Assembly: GCA_002070505.1 (NCBI GenBank)
Contig: MWDJ01000019.1
Span: forward strand, 1-56,344
Direction of reading: 5' to 3'
Source: Bacteroidetes bacterium ADurb.Bin145
GTDB taxonomy: Bacteria > Bacteroidota > Bacteroidia > Bacteroidales > VadinHA17
Length of the DNA: 56,344 nucleotides
The first letter of the stretch is position 1, and every line of letters starts with the position of its first letter. The position numbers and the translations under genes were made by a program. A model generated the notes under the pieces. The model was not told the DNA's origin, made no database searches, and was given only the letters and a program-made list of their open reading frames with translations. This document shows, piece by piece, positions 9,177 to 18,650 of the stretch.

Positions 9177-10094
9177 CTACTTACGGGAAATAAGAACAGA
9201 AGCGAGGATTGAAATAATGAGTATTGAAACAATAAAAGCCAGGGAAATCAGTATCGGGATCTCGAAATGAAAGAATGATGCCACCATCTTCAACCCGACG
9301 AATGTCAGGATAAATGCCAGCCCGGTCTTCAGGTATCTGAAGTATCCCATTATTCCGGATACGGCAAAATACAACGACCTTAATCCGAGAATTGCAAAAA
9401 TATTTGATGTATATACAATGAACCGCTCGTGACTCACTGCGAGAACTGCAGGGATGCTGTCGACAGCAAATAAAAGGTCGGTTGATTCTATTATTAACAA
9501 TACTAAAAACAGTGGAGTTACATACATCTTTGAGTTCAATCTGGTAAAAAATCTTCCTTTATCTGATTCTTCAGTCACCGGAAGGAACTTACGTGCAAAT
9601 CTCATAACCGGATTTTTTGAAGGATCGACCTGGACGTCCTTCTGGACCATCATTTTTATTCCGGTTACAATCAGGAAACCGCCGAAAATGATCACAATCC
9701 AGTGGAATCTGTTTATCAGGGCTACTCCTGCAAAAATAAAAATGCCCCTCATGACCAGAGCACCTATAATACCCCAGAAAAGAACTTTATGCTGATATTT
9801 TTCAGGAACAGCAAAATATGAGAAGATAAGTATGAAAACAAATATATTGTCAACACTCAGGGAATATTCAATAAGATATCCTGTCAGGAACTCAAGGGCT
9901 CTTGTCTTACCGAATTCAAAGAAAACAAAAAGATTGAAAGCTAACGCCACAATGATCCAGACGCCGCTCCACAAAAGAGCTTCCTTCAAAGGTACTTTAT
10001 GCGCCTTTTTGCTGAGTATGCCCAGATCTATCCCTAATATCAAAAAAATCAGAACATGAAAGCCTATCCAGAAATATATACTTACCTCCATCAT
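9177..10094 (-). CDS. TerC/Alx family integral membrane protein
   Basis: 305 residues, almost entirely hydrophobic with about eight or nine membrane helices. Diagnostic TerC features are 'EYSLSVDNIFVFILIFSYFAVPEKYQHKVLFWGIIGALVMRG' (acidic residue in 'SVDN') and, symmetrically, 'ESTDLLFAVDSIPAVLAVSHERFIVYTSNIFAILGLRSLYF'. Members are linked to metal efflux (manganese for Alx in E. coli), to tellurium resistance, or to helping metalation of exported proteins; which applies here cannot be told. Two tandem ATGs (10094, 10091) are both usable. The gene is convergent with nothing and lies downstream of the divergent M28 peptidase promoter region. Confidence 0.92.
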   Translation of the reverse strand: MMEVSIYFWIGFHVLIFLILGIDLGILSKKAHKVPLKEALLWSGVWIIVALAFNLFVFFEFGKTRALEFLTGYLIEYSLSVDNIFVFILIFSYFAVPEKYQHKVLFWGIIGALVMRGIFIFAGVALINRFHWIVIIFGGFLIVTGIKMMVQKDVQVDPSKNPVMRFARKFLPVTEESDKGRFFTRLNSKMYVTPLFLVLLIIESTDLLFAVDSIPAVLAVSHERFIVYTSNIFAILGLRSLYFAVSGIMGYFRYLKTGLAFILTFVGLKMVASFFHFEIPILISLAFIVSILIISILASVLISRK

Positions 10095-10108
10095 TAAAAA
10101 TCAGTCCG

Positions 10109-10116
10109 CAAACTTA
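10109..10116 (-). promoter_or_regulatory. Candidate -7 box of the TerC gene
   Basis: On the minus strand TAAGTTTG matches TAnnTTTG; a TTG lies 23 bp upstream, slightly beyond ideal spacing. Transcription would start only about 8-10 nt before the ATG, giving a very short leader. Confidence 0.5.
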
Positions 10117-10245
10117 AGAAAAATTTTCTTCTCCCTTGACAATTACTTCAACTTGCTGACCTGCCTCACGTTGCTATAAGTTTATTTTTCTATCACCCGT
10201 TTACTAAACTTTTTTACCTTTACAGGTCAATTTAACAAAGAGCTT

Positions 10246-11877
10246 ATGAATTATACAATTAAATATCTGATTAGTACAATAATATTATTACTTCTTCTTG
10301 AATCACTTTCTGCTCAGAAGAAAATTTCCGGGAGCGATGTTATAACTTCTGCTGATCTTGAAAGTTATGTTTCATTTCTTGCCTCCCCTCTTCTTAAAGG
10401 ACGAAAGAACAGTGAACCGGGTCTTGAGATTGCGCAGCAATATATAATATCACAGGCAAAGATCCTGGGATTAAAACCGGCAAACGGTACAAGCTACCTG
10501 CAGCCCTATTCCGTGGTAAACTTCCTGATCGACAATGAAAAAAGCATGATTCAGGTCATCCCCGAGGGTAATGTTCCCGTAACTATTCAAAAACCTATTT
10601 ACCAGATCGTTCCCACAGGACCATCTGATTTCACCCTGGAAGGAGATGTCGTTTTTGCTGGTTATGGCCTCAAACAGGAGATATCGGAATATGATGATTT
10701 TGCCGGTATCAACCCGGAGGGAAAGATCCTTCTTGTGATGCTCGGATCTCCGCCTGCAAGAGATGGTAAAGGTTATCTGCTGGAAGATTACGATCCATCC
10801 TCTTTCATCAGTATCCAGCTGAAACTAACAGCTCTATTATTTTCACGGGCAAAAGCAATTATAATTGTCCCTGATCCTAAATCGGGATATTCATCTCTCG
10901 AAGAGAAATTTACCGGGATCTCCGGCGAACTGAATTCATCGAAGAGCCTTAAGGGTGAAAAACCTCGTATCCTTCAGCTGCCAAACATGCCCAAAATGCT
11001 ATTCGTTCACAGGGAGGTTGCCGATGAATTGCTTAAGGGAACAGGCTACACTCTTGAGGGATTGCAGAATAAAATAGACAGTGAGATCAAACCATTCTCC
11101 TTCAATATAAAGAACAAAAAACTGAAAATAACAGAGGTCACAAAAACTGAAGAAGTAACACTCAATAATGTTGCAGCCCTGATAGAAGGCAGCGATCCTC
11201 TCCTTAAGAATGAATATGTTGTTTATTCAGCTCATGCGGATCATATAGGAGAGTCAGCAAGAGGCATCAATACCGGCGCTGATGATGATGCATCAGGTTG
11301 CGCAGCATTGCTGTCGATAGCTGAGGCATTCCAGAGCCTTGAAAAGAAACCTCTGAGATCAATTTTATTCCTGTGGGTATCGGGAGAGGAAATAGGCCTG
11401 TTTGGCTCAAAATACTATTCAAATAACCCTCTTGTTCCATTGGATAAAACAGTTGCAGATCTCAACGTGGATATGATAGGAAGGGTTAAAGGTGTGGCTG
11501 ATACAAGCGATCAGAATCCCATGTCGGGGCCAAAGGAAGTTTTTGTCATCACCGATGACCAGAGCAAGGAACTGAGATCCATCGCAGAATCGGTAGATGC
11601 TTCTTCAGTGCTTGATTTCAACTACGAACTCAGCGGGACTAACCACCCTCTTCAACTGTTCAGCCGCAGCGATCATTATAATTTCGTTGTGAAGGACATC
11701 CCCGTACTATTCTTCTCAACAGGTTTACACACTGATTATCATACACCGCGAGATATTACTGAAAAGATCGATTTCAGCAAAATGGAACTCATTGCCAGAA
11801 CTATGTACGAGATCGGATATAATGTTGCCAACCGAAAGACAAGGATAGTTGTCGATAATCCTTTCAGCAGCTGGTAA
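10246..11877 (+). CDS. Secreted M28 family zinc aminopeptidase with PA domain
   Basis: 543 residues with a signal peptide (1-23, ending 'ESLSAQ'). A protease-associated insert lies at about 130-290, followed by the M28 catalytic domain with its zinc ligands in order: 'YSAHADHIG', 'NTGADDDASGCAALL' (bridging Asp), 'WVSGEEIGLFGSKYY' (Glu-Glu), 'NVDMIGR' and 'RSDHYNFVVKDIPVLFF'. It is expected to release N-terminal amino acids from peptides in the periplasm or outside the cell. No sorting tail is visible. It is transcribed divergently from TerC, with a -7-like TACCTTTA at 10215-10222, and is convergent with the 5'-nucleotidase gene. Confidence 0.9.
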   Translation: MNYTIKYLISTIILLLLLESLSAQKKISGSDVITSADLESYVSFLASPLLKGRKNSEPGLEIAQQYIISQAKILGLKPANGTSYLQPYSVVNFLIDNEKSMIQVIPEGNVPVTIQKPIYQIVPTGPSDFTLEGDVVFAGYGLKQEISEYDDFAGINPEGKILLVMLGSPPARDGKGYLLEDYDPSSFISIQLKLTALLFSRAKAIIIVPDPKSGYSSLEEKFTGISGELNSSKSLKGEKPRILQLPNMPKMLFVHREVADELLKGTGYTLEGLQNKIDSEIKPFSFNIKNKKLKITEVTKTEEVTLNNVAALIEGSDPLLKNEYVVYSAHADHIGESARGINTGADDDASGCAALLSIAEAFQSLEKKPLRSILFLWVSGEEIGLFGSKYYSNNPLVPLDKTVADLNVDMIGRVKGVADTSDQNPMSGPKEVFVITDDQSKELRSIAESVDASSVLDFNYELSGTNHPLQLFSRSDHYNFVVKDIPVLFFSTGLHTDYHTPRDITEKIDFSKMELIARTMYEIGYNVANRKTRIVVDNPFSSW

Positions 11878-11917
11878 AATTCCGATAATCTTTAAACTGT
11901 CTCTCAACAGCATAAGA

Positions 11918-13714
11918 TCATTTAACTGAGAAGAAAGTCCTGATGGGAGTCCTGTATTTCGGATCTACATCAGGGATGCCGTTGCCGTTTGAATCTTTCA
12001 TCATCGAAAAATATTCAATCAGAGCCAGCCATTCTTTTCCTTCCTGAATACCTTCCGAGTTTTCGTTCAGATCGATCACAGTCTTCTTCATATCCTTAAC
12101 AGGATTACCATTCTCATCTTTAGGAACAACATTGATCAGACCGAAACTCATCTTCTTTATTATACCCACGAATTCAAGAATATATGAATTGGCCGTTATT
12201 GAATATAAGGTATTGTTCTTCTTCGAGAAATCAACATTGTCCGTTGTTCCATCAGGACGGACAATATCAATCTTTTTGATTTTTTTCAGTACTATTTTTT
12301 TTGGATCGTATTCCACTCTTATCCCGGAATAGAAGCAGTAATTGTCCGGACTGCTCTTATATGCTATCTGCATTATCTCAAGAACCCGTTTCAGCTCTTT
12401 TCCTGTAACAAAAACCTTTGCCAGCGGGTATCCGGGAACAGCATCTTCTCCTCTACCCATCGACATTATCCTGAAAATATCCGGAGCACTTTGCAGTCCG
12501 GGAACTAACTTATCACGTATCACCCCTGTTGCGACAAGACTCATATCTGTACCTTTAGTTGTATGCCTGTTGATATAGGAATGTATGGCATCTGCAACCA
12601 GAGGTCCCAGATTACTTTCAGTGAACGCGCCTTCCCAATCGCATTCCAGCAGGAAATCATTCTCAACAATGCCTTTCTCATAATTCATCCCGAGAGGCAG
12701 GAGGATCTCCTGATCTATCAGCTTCTCCTGATTCTCAATGAGTTCATTAATCACAGTATTCCCTGCGATCCTGTCATCCACCGGTATCAACGAGTAACTG
12801 TCAATAGTTGTTTTACCGTTTTTATAGGTAAGAGATAGCTTACCGACATACTGCCCGTATTCTCCTGCCTGGACAATAGCAGTTCCATTTACAATGACAG
12901 GATTTTCAAGTAGGGTATGTGTATGTCCGCTTATTATTACATTTATTCCTTTTACCTTCTTTGCCAGTTTGACGTCTTCACCTGTAATGTTACCGTTTTT
13001 ATCAGTGGCAACTCCTGAGTGCGACAGGCATATGATAATATCACACTTTTCCTTCTTCAGCTCTCTGACCATCTCCTTTGCCACTGTTTTCTGACTGGCA
13101 AAGGTGACCGGTTTTGCAAAAGCAGCATTTTCATCTGCAACCTTGCCCAACAGGGAGAAGAATCCGATCTTCATACCGTCTCTCTCCAATATGCATTTCC
13201 TGCCAATTAATCCGGAATTAAACAATTTTTCCAGGGCATCATCACCGGTATCTTCCTTGTCAAATACAGCGTTACTAAGCAGAAGCTCCGGTATCTCCCC
13301 TCCTTCTGCCGAACGGCTTATGATCTCAGCGATCTTTTCTGATCCGAAGTCGAATTCATGGTTCCCCAGGCAGCCCACATCATAACCCATAAGCTTCATA
13401 AGCCTGAGCTGAAATCCGTTTCTTTCTTCCATAGACTGAAATAGAGTTCCCATCAGGAAATCGCCTCCGTCAATTACAAGAGCTGTACCATCGAACGAAT
13501 TTTTTACGTCTTTAATTATGGTGGCGATCCTGGCAAAGCCCCCAACTGTAGCGTCATCATTTGTAGTGAGAGGTGAGTACAGCGATTCAGGTGCATATCC
13601 TGTGATCATTGAATGCATGTCATTGGTATGCAGGATCACAAGTTTCTTTTCAGTCTGAGCGTTGAGCTGCAGAATGACAAGAATAAATATTGAAATTAAA
13701 AATATTCTCTTCAT
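11918..13714 (-). CDS. Secreted UshA-type 5'-nucleotidase / metallophosphatase
   Basis: 598 residues with a signal peptide (1-19). The N-terminal calcineurin-like domain has all dimetal motifs: 'LHTNDMHSM', 'DGGDFLMGT', 'CLGNHEFDFG', 'SHSGVATD' and 'SGHTHT'. A C-terminal 5'-nucleotidase substrate domain starts at about residue 340 ('LGPLVADAIH', 'YSGIRVEYDPKK'). Likely role: periplasmic hydrolysis of nucleotides or UDP-sugars to recover nucleoside and phosphate. The C-terminal 'MKDSNGNGIPDVDPKYR' looks like a Ca-binding loop. It lies 22 bp downstream of folC on the same strand, so it is probably co-transcribed with it. Confidence 0.9.
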   Translation of the reverse strand: MKRIFLISIFILVILQLNAQTEKKLVILHTNDMHSMITGYAPESLYSPLTTNDDATVGGFARIATIIKDVKNSFDGTALVIDGGDFLMGTLFQSMEERNGFQLRLMKLMGYDVGCLGNHEFDFGSEKIAEIISRSAEGGEIPELLLSNAVFDKEDTGDDALEKLFNSGLIGRKCILERDGMKIGFFSLLGKVADENAAFAKPVTFASQKTVAKEMVRELKKEKCDIIICLSHSGVATDKNGNITGEDVKLAKKVKGINVIISGHTHTLLENPVIVNGTAIVQAGEYGQYVGKLSLTYKNGKTTIDSYSLIPVDDRIAGNTVINELIENQEKLIDQEILLPLGMNYEKGIVENDFLLECDWEGAFTESNLGPLVADAIHSYINRHTTKGTDMSLVATGVIRDKLVPGLQSAPDIFRIMSMGRGEDAVPGYPLAKVFVTGKELKRVLEIMQIAYKSSPDNYCFYSGIRVEYDPKKIVLKKIKKIDIVRPDGTTDNVDFSKKNNTLYSITANSYILEFVGIIKKMSFGLINVVPKDENGNPVKDMKKTVIDLNENSEGIQEGKEWLALIEYFSMMKDSNGNGIPDVDPKYRTPIRTFFSVK

Positions 13715-13736
13715 ATTCAGTTAATAAAGTATTCGT

Positions 13737-15026
13737 TTAAATTACCTCAGCTACAATAAAAGTACTTCCCCCCACATAGATCAGATCATTTTCCGAAGCA
13801 TTACTTTTCGCCTCATCAAGAGCCTCAGCAACAGTATGATAACTGTTACCATTCAAACCATAAGCCCTGGCCTTTTCCTGCAGGATCTTCTCGTCCAGGG
13901 CGCGGGGGATCGATGCCCTTGTAAAATAATAAACGGCATCTGGCGGAAGAAGGGGAAAAATAAGGCTCAGATCCTTATCGGCAACAAAACCCAGGACCAT
14001 ATGAACCCTACGCGCCGGAATTCTGCTGACCTGGTTCATTGTATATTTAAGTCCTTCAAAGTTATGCCCGGTATCGCATATTATCAGGGGATTGTGTCTC
14101 AAAATCTGCCAGCGGCCCATGAGGCCCGTATTTTTTATCACATTGCGGATGCCGTTCAGAATCGCCTTCCGGGTGATGTGTAAATCATCTTCAATATGTC
14201 TGCAAACACAAAAGACCGTCTGAAGGTTTTTCGATTGGTAATCACCGCCCAAAGGTGTGTATCCGCTTACTCTCTCATTCCCGTCTGTGTTTTCAATAGT
14301 AAATGTCCAGTCACCCTTTCCAGTGGGATCATCTTCTATCACGCATCTGAATTCTTCATCAGCAAAACAGATCCGTGATTCAGTTTCATGTGCTTTTTCT
14401 ATAAAGACATCCCTTGTCTCTTTTGCCGACTCCCCGATAACAACCGGGATGTTCTTTTTAATGATCCCTGCTTTTTCAACTGCAATTTTCTGAAGAGTAT
14501 CACCAAGAAGGTCCATATGATCGTGCCCGACATTTGTGATTATCGAGATCACAGGAGTAATTATATTCGTGGAGTCAAGCCTCCCTCCCAGCCCTGTCTC
14601 AATAACAGCAATATCCACATGTCTCCTGGCAAAATAATCAAAGGCCATTGCTACAGTAAGTTCAAAAAAGGAAGGACTAATCTCCTCAATGATCTTCTTG
14701 TGCTTCTCCACAAAAGTAATAACCTCATCCTCAGGGATCATCTCACCGTTGATCCTGATCCTTTCCCTGAAATCCTTAAGATGGGGTGAAGTGTAAAGGC
14801 CTGTGCAATAGCCTGCTTCCTGCAGCACGGATGCCAGCACGTGTGAAACAGATCCTTTTCCGTTGGTACCTGCTATATGGATTGTTTTATAATTCAGATG
14901 CGGATGCCTGAAATGTTTATCAAGAGCAAGAGTGTTTTCAAGATTATCCTTATAAGCAGCCTTCCCTATCCGGTGATAAGCCGGCAATAAAGAATAGAGA
15001 TAATCCGTTGTTTGCTTGTAATCCAT
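13737..15026 (-). CDS. folC: Bifunctional dihydrofolate synthase / folylpolyglutamate synthase
   Basis: 429 residues, usual length for FolC, a cytoplasmic Mur-ligase-fold enzyme that adds glutamate to dihydropteroate and to folates. The P-loop is 'HIAGTNGKGSVSHVLASVLQ' (about 52-71). Next come 'TSPHLKDFRERIRING', 'AVIETGLGGRLDSTNII' and 'GHDHMDLLGDTLQKIAVEKAGIIK', all diagnostic. The C-terminal glutamate-ligase domain includes 'ICDTGHNFEGL'. ATG 15026 begins just before the first conserved segment. The upstream gap of 240 bp holds a tandem CTTGCAC repeat. Confidence 0.93.
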   Translation of the reverse strand: MDYKQTTDYLYSLLPAYHRIGKAAYKDNLENTLALDKHFRHPHLNYKTIHIAGTNGKGSVSHVLASVLQEAGYCTGLYTSPHLKDFRERIRINGEMIPEDEVITFVEKHKKIIEEISPSFFELTVAMAFDYFARRHVDIAVIETGLGGRLDSTNIITPVISIITNVGHDHMDLLGDTLQKIAVEKAGIIKKNIPVVIGESAKETRDVFIEKAHETESRICFADEEFRCVIEDDPTGKGDWTFTIENTDGNERVSGYTPLGGDYQSKNLQTVFCVCRHIEDDLHITRKAILNGIRNVIKNTGLMGRWQILRHNPLIICDTGHNFEGLKYTMNQVSRIPARRVHMVLGFVADKDLSLIFPLLPPDAVYYFTRASIPRALDEKILQEKARAYGLNGNSYHTVAEALDEAKSNASENDLIYVGGSTFIVAEVI

Positions 15027-15057
15027 AATCTGTAACTATACAGTCCTTTGCCCAAAA

Positions 15058-15126
15058 TACCATGCACCTTGCACCTTGCACCTTGCACCGCCAGCCGTAG
15101 CTTCAGTGAAGGCTGGCACCATGCAC
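15058..15126. repeat. CTTGCACC tandem repeat and GCCAGCC hairpin
   Basis: Within the folC-PhoH divergent gap a 7-bp CTTGCAC unit is repeated three times ('accttgcaccttgcacc...', 15065-15089). A stem follows, GCCAGCC...GGCTGGC around 'gtagcttcagtgaa', and then another ACCATGCACC. The same words recur at 37277, 45286, 48339 and 51656. The rest of the gap (15127-15266) is AT-rich with no further feature seen. Confidence 0.7.
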
Positions 15127-15266
15127 CCATCCATAGCCTTTCTTTTAATGCAAAATAACATACTTTAATGTCAGGTAGCAATAAATACTCATTTTTTTGG
15201 TTAATTTTAAGCCGGAAACAGAACCGTTGATTTAACATAATATATTGTATATCAATTATTTATAAA

Positions 15267-16601
15267 ATGAAGAAAAAACACAACAAGAAACTTTTCATAA
15301 TTGACACCAATGTTCTTCTGCACGATTATAAATGTATTTACAATTTCGAGGAAAATGATGTAATAATCCCGATCGTTGTACTTGAGGAGCTTGACAAATT
15401 TAAAAAGGGAAACGATCAGATTAATTTTCATGCGAGGGAATTCACAAGGGAGCTCGACAAGCTCTCTGGCGATATGCTCCTGACTGCCAATATCCCCCTG
15501 GGTGAGAATCTCGGTAATCTGCACATTGAAACCGGCCGTGATTTTTCCGAAAAGGTCAGCCAGTCATTCCCTGAAAGAACTGCCGATCACAGGATCCTTG
15601 CAATAGCAGATTATGTCTGTAATACCAACAAGGATAAAGTTGTGGTACTTATAACAAAGGACATCAATCTGCGCATGAAGGCTAAGTCTCTTGGGATCAT
15701 TGCCCAGGACTATGAGAACGATAAAGTAGCCAACATTGATGATCTTTATAAGGGAATAACTGTTATAGAAGGTATGGATCAGGAGTTGATAACAAAACTT
15801 TATGATAATCCTGAGGGAGTCAGTGCAACGGAGTTTAAGCTTGATCCTGAAATGAAAGGGCATCAGTTTTTCATAATGAAGAACAACGGAGCCAGTGCCC
15901 TGGCGCATTATAATCCCGCCACTAAGCTTCTCAACCGTGTAATAAAACAGACTACATACGGAATTGACCCTCGCAATGCTGAACAGACTTTCGCTCTTGA
16001 TGCTCTCTCAAATCCTGATGTTCAGCTGGTATCCCTGACCGGCAAAGCCGGAACGGGAAAAACACTTCTCGCTCTTGCCGCTGCCCTTGCCCAGCATAAA
16101 AGATATAAACAGATATTCCTGGCGAGGCCTATTGTACCTCTGGCAAACCGTGACCTTGGATTTTTACCGGGAGATATAAGGGAAAAAATGGATCCATACA
16201 TGCAGCCTCTGTATGATAATCTCACTGTTATAAAGCATAAATTCAGTCATCAGAGCCCGGAATTCATAAGAATAAATGAGATGATAAAAGAAGAGAAGCT
16301 TGTGATAACCCCTCTGGCTTATATAAGGGGCCGAAGCCTCTCGAGTATTTTCTTTATAGTTGATGAAGCACAGAATCTTACTCCCCACGAGATAAAAACA
16401 ATCATCACACGTGCCGGGGAAGGAACAAAGATGGTTTTCACTGGCGACATAGAGCAGATAGACTCCCCGTACCTTGACACCGCATCAAACGGTTTAAGCT
16501 ACCTTTCAGATAAAATGAAAAACCAGGATATCTTTGCCCACGTCAATCTCGTTAAGGGCGAACGGAGCTTCCTGGCTGAACTTGCAAGCAAATTACTTTA
16601 G
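15267..16601 (+). CDS. PhoH-like ATPase with N-terminal PIN domain
   Basis: 444 residues. An N-terminal PIN (VapC-like) nuclease domain is at about 5-145, with acidic metal residues in 'FIIDTNVLLHD', 'VLEELDKFK' and 'ITKDINLRMKA'. The C-terminal PhoH P-loop ATPase has Walker A 'GKAGTGKT' (259-266), 'ARPIVPLANRDLGFLPGD' and Walker B 'IVDEAQNLTPHEIK'. PIN-PhoH proteins (PhoH2 type) have been described as RNA helicase/ribonucleases coupled to ATP hydrolysis; here they are chromosomal singletons rather than part of a toxin-antitoxin pair. The gene is divergent from folC and 41 bp upstream of the DUF1080 gene. Confidence 0.92.
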   Translation: MKKKHNKKLFIIDTNVLLHDYKCIYNFEENDVIIPIVVLEELDKFKKGNDQINFHAREFTRELDKLSGDMLLTANIPLGENLGNLHIETGRDFSEKVSQSFPERTADHRILAIADYVCNTNKDKVVVLITKDINLRMKAKSLGIIAQDYENDKVANIDDLYKGITVIEGMDQELITKLYDNPEGVSATEFKLDPEMKGHQFFIMKNNGASALAHYNPATKLLNRVIKQTTYGIDPRNAEQTFALDALSNPDVQLVSLTGKAGTGKTLLALAAALAQHKRYKQIFLARPIVPLANRDLGFLPGDIREKMDPYMQPLYDNLTVIKHKFSHQSPEFIRINEMIKEEKLVITPLAYIRGRSLSSIFFIVDEAQNLTPHEIKTIITRAGEGTKMVFTGDIEQIDSPYLDTASNGLSYLSDKMKNQDIFAHVNLVKGERSFLAELASKLL

Positions 16602-16642
16602 AGCGATAAGAAAAAAATATTAATCCCTAATACCAGAATATC

Positions 16643-17323
16643 ATGAGAACAAGAATAAACCTTACGGCATTATTTTTAGTATCAGTCATGGCATGCCTTT
16701 CATTAAAAGTTCAGGCTGAGCCAAATACCAAAGAGAAGAAAGCAAAGAAGCAGAAGACTGAAACTGTTAAATTATTCAATGGTAAAGATCTGAATAACTG
16801 GGCTTTCATGCTGAGAGACCAGTCTGTAAAACCTGAAAGTGTATTCTTCATAAAGGATGGAGTGATACACATTACCGGAAATCCTTTTGGCTATATGCGG
16901 ACAAAGGATTCATACTCCGACTACAATCTGCATCTTGAATGGCGTTATCCTGTTGAAGCTACAAACAGCGGGGTTTTTATCAATGTTCAGCTGCCTGATA
17001 CGATCTGGCCGAAATGCTTTGAATGCCAGCTGAAGGCAGGAAGTGCAGGGGATTTCATTTGTATGAGCGGTTCAGATATGAACGAAAGGACCGACAAGAC
17101 AGTAAGGGTTATAAATAAACTTGCCCCATCGGCCGAAAAACCAACAGGTGAATGGAACACTATGGAGATTGTCACCAGGGGCAATACAATCGAAGTCACT
17201 CTTAACGGAGTACTTATGAATAAGGCAACAGGAACAAATCCGGGCAGTGGCCATATATGCCTTCAGAGTGAAGGGAAAGACATCCAATTCAGGAATGTTT
17301 ATCTGACAAGGCCGAAAAAATAG
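16643..17323 (+). CDS. Secreted DUF1080 (3-keto-disaccharide hydrolase-like) protein
   Basis: 226 residues with a signal peptide (1-25, ending 'KVQA') and a lysine-rich linker ('KEKKAKKQK'). One jelly-roll domain then opens with the family signature 'KLFNGKDLNNW'. Further hallmarks are 'SYSDYNLHLEWRYP', 'NSGVFINV', 'PTGEWNTMEIV' and 'GSGHICLQSEGKDIQFRNVYL'. Family members cleave or bind glycosides, and some act on 3-keto sugars; the substrate is unknown here. It precedes mtaB by 16 bp, likely the same transcript, though the jobs look unrelated. Confidence 0.88.
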   Translation: MRTRINLTALFLVSVMACLSLKVQAEPNTKEKKAKKQKTETVKLFNGKDLNNWAFMLRDQSVKPESVFFIKDGVIHITGNPFGYMRTKDSYSDYNLHLEWRYPVEATNSGVFINVQLPDTIWPKCFECQLKAGSAGDFICMSGSDMNERTDKTVRVINKLAPSAEKPTGEWNTMEIVTRGNTIEVTLNGVLMNKATGTNPGSGHICLQSEGKDIQFRNVYLTRPKK

Positions 17324-17339
17324 ATTGCAATCGAGGTTA

Positions 17340-18647
17340 ATGAATTTCCATACCCGAAAAAGAGTTGCCTTCCATACACTTGGCTGTAAGCTGAATTTTG
17401 CCGAGACATCGACAATCTCAAGATCATTCCCTGAGGATAAATATGAGAAAGTCCCTGCCAGTCAGAAAGCTGATATCTTTATAATAAATACCTGTTCTGT
17501 AACTGATGCAGCGGATAAAAAATGCAGGCAGGCAATAAGGAAGTTTATAAACAGGTCTCCTGATGCAATAATAGCCGTGGTGGGCTGTTATGCTCAGCTA
17601 AAACCGGAAACGATAGCATCAATCCCCGGTGTGGATCTTGTTCTTGGAATAAATGAAAGGTTCCATATTGCCGATTACATTGAGAGTTTCAAAAAGAACA
17701 CGCCCTGCCTGATTGATTCCGGTAACATCTCTCCTTCAGATAAATTCATACCTTCATTTTCGGCGGGCGACAGGACCAGGTCTTTCCTGAAGATCCAGGA
17801 TGGTTGTGATTACGGATGTGCCTATTGCACAATTCCTCTGGCAAGAGGATCCAGCAGAAATCCGGAGATCGGCGATCTTGTGAACGAGACAAGGAAAATT
17901 GCTGCCAAAGGGATAAGGGAAATAGTACTTACCGGAGTTAATATAGGCGATTTCGGAAAAACAACCGGTGATTCACTAACTGACCTCCTGCAAAAAATGG
18001 TAGAAGTTCCCGGAATAGAAAGATTCAGGATCTCGTCAATCGAACCTAATCTTATAACAAATGAAGTGATAGATTTCATCTCAAATAGCTCAAAGATGCT
18101 TCCGCATTTTCATATACCCCTTCAGAGCGGTTCTGATAAGATCCTTGGCCTTATGAGAAGGAGATACCGCCGCGATCTGTTCAGAGAAAGGATCAGTAAG
18201 ATAAAAACAAGGCTGCCATATGCCGGTATTGGAACCGATATCATAACAGGATTTCCCGGTGAAAGCGAAGCTGATTTTGAGGATGCTTTCTCTTTCCTTG
18301 AAACTCTGCCTCTCTCCTATCTTCACGTTTTTCCTTATTCCGAACGCCCGGATACGTATGCAATGAAATTACCTGACAAAGTAAGTCAGCATGAAAAGGA
18401 GATAAGAAGTAAAAAACTTCTTGAGCTTTCTGCAGGAAAACACAGGGAATTCCTTGAGAAAAACATTGGTCAGAAAGCTGAGGTCCTTTTCGAAAAGGTG
18501 AAAAATGAGGGTATGATCACAGGATTTACCGGTAATTATATAAGAGTTGAATATCCATGGCATTCAAACCTGGCCGAACAGATCAAAAAAGTGCAGCTTA
18601 AGGATATTTCCTCTTCCGGCAGAATGAGTATAGATATAATTGACTGA
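17340..18647 (+). CDS. mtaB: tRNA t6A37 methylthiotransferase MtaB
   Basis: Radical-SAM enzyme that converts t6A37 of tRNA to ms2t6A. The N-terminal UPF0004 domain has cluster cysteines in 'TLGCKLNFAE', 'NTCSVTDAADKKCRQ' and 'VGCYAQLKP'. The radical-SAM CxxxCxxC is 'CDYGCAYC' (C156, C160, C163), then 'LTGVNIGDFG', 'SIEPNL' and 'HIPLQSGSDKILGLMRRRY'. A TRAM domain forms the last roughly 60 residues. The frame stays open back to a TTG at 17325, but ATG 17340, just before 'FHTRKRVAFHTLGC', is preferred (435 aa). It heads a tight run of genes: the next starts 3 bp after its stop. Confidence 0.92.
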   Translation: MNFHTRKRVAFHTLGCKLNFAETSTISRSFPEDKYEKVPASQKADIFIINTCSVTDAADKKCRQAIRKFINRSPDAIIAVVGCYAQLKPETIASIPGVDLVLGINERFHIADYIESFKKNTPCLIDSGNISPSDKFIPSFSAGDRTRSFLKIQDGCDYGCAYCTIPLARGSSRNPEIGDLVNETRKIAAKGIREIVLTGVNIGDFGKTTGDSLTDLLQKMVEVPGIERFRISSIEPNLITNEVIDFISNSSKMLPHFHIPLQSGSDKILGLMRRRYRRDLFRERISKIKTRLPYAGIGTDIITGFPGESEADFEDAFSFLETLPLSYLHVFPYSERPDTYAMKLPDKVSQHEKEIRSKKLLELSAGKHREFLEKNIGQKAEVLFEKVKNEGMITGFTGNYIRVEYPWHSNLAEQIKKVQLKDISSSGRMSIDIID

Positions 18648-18650
18648 CAG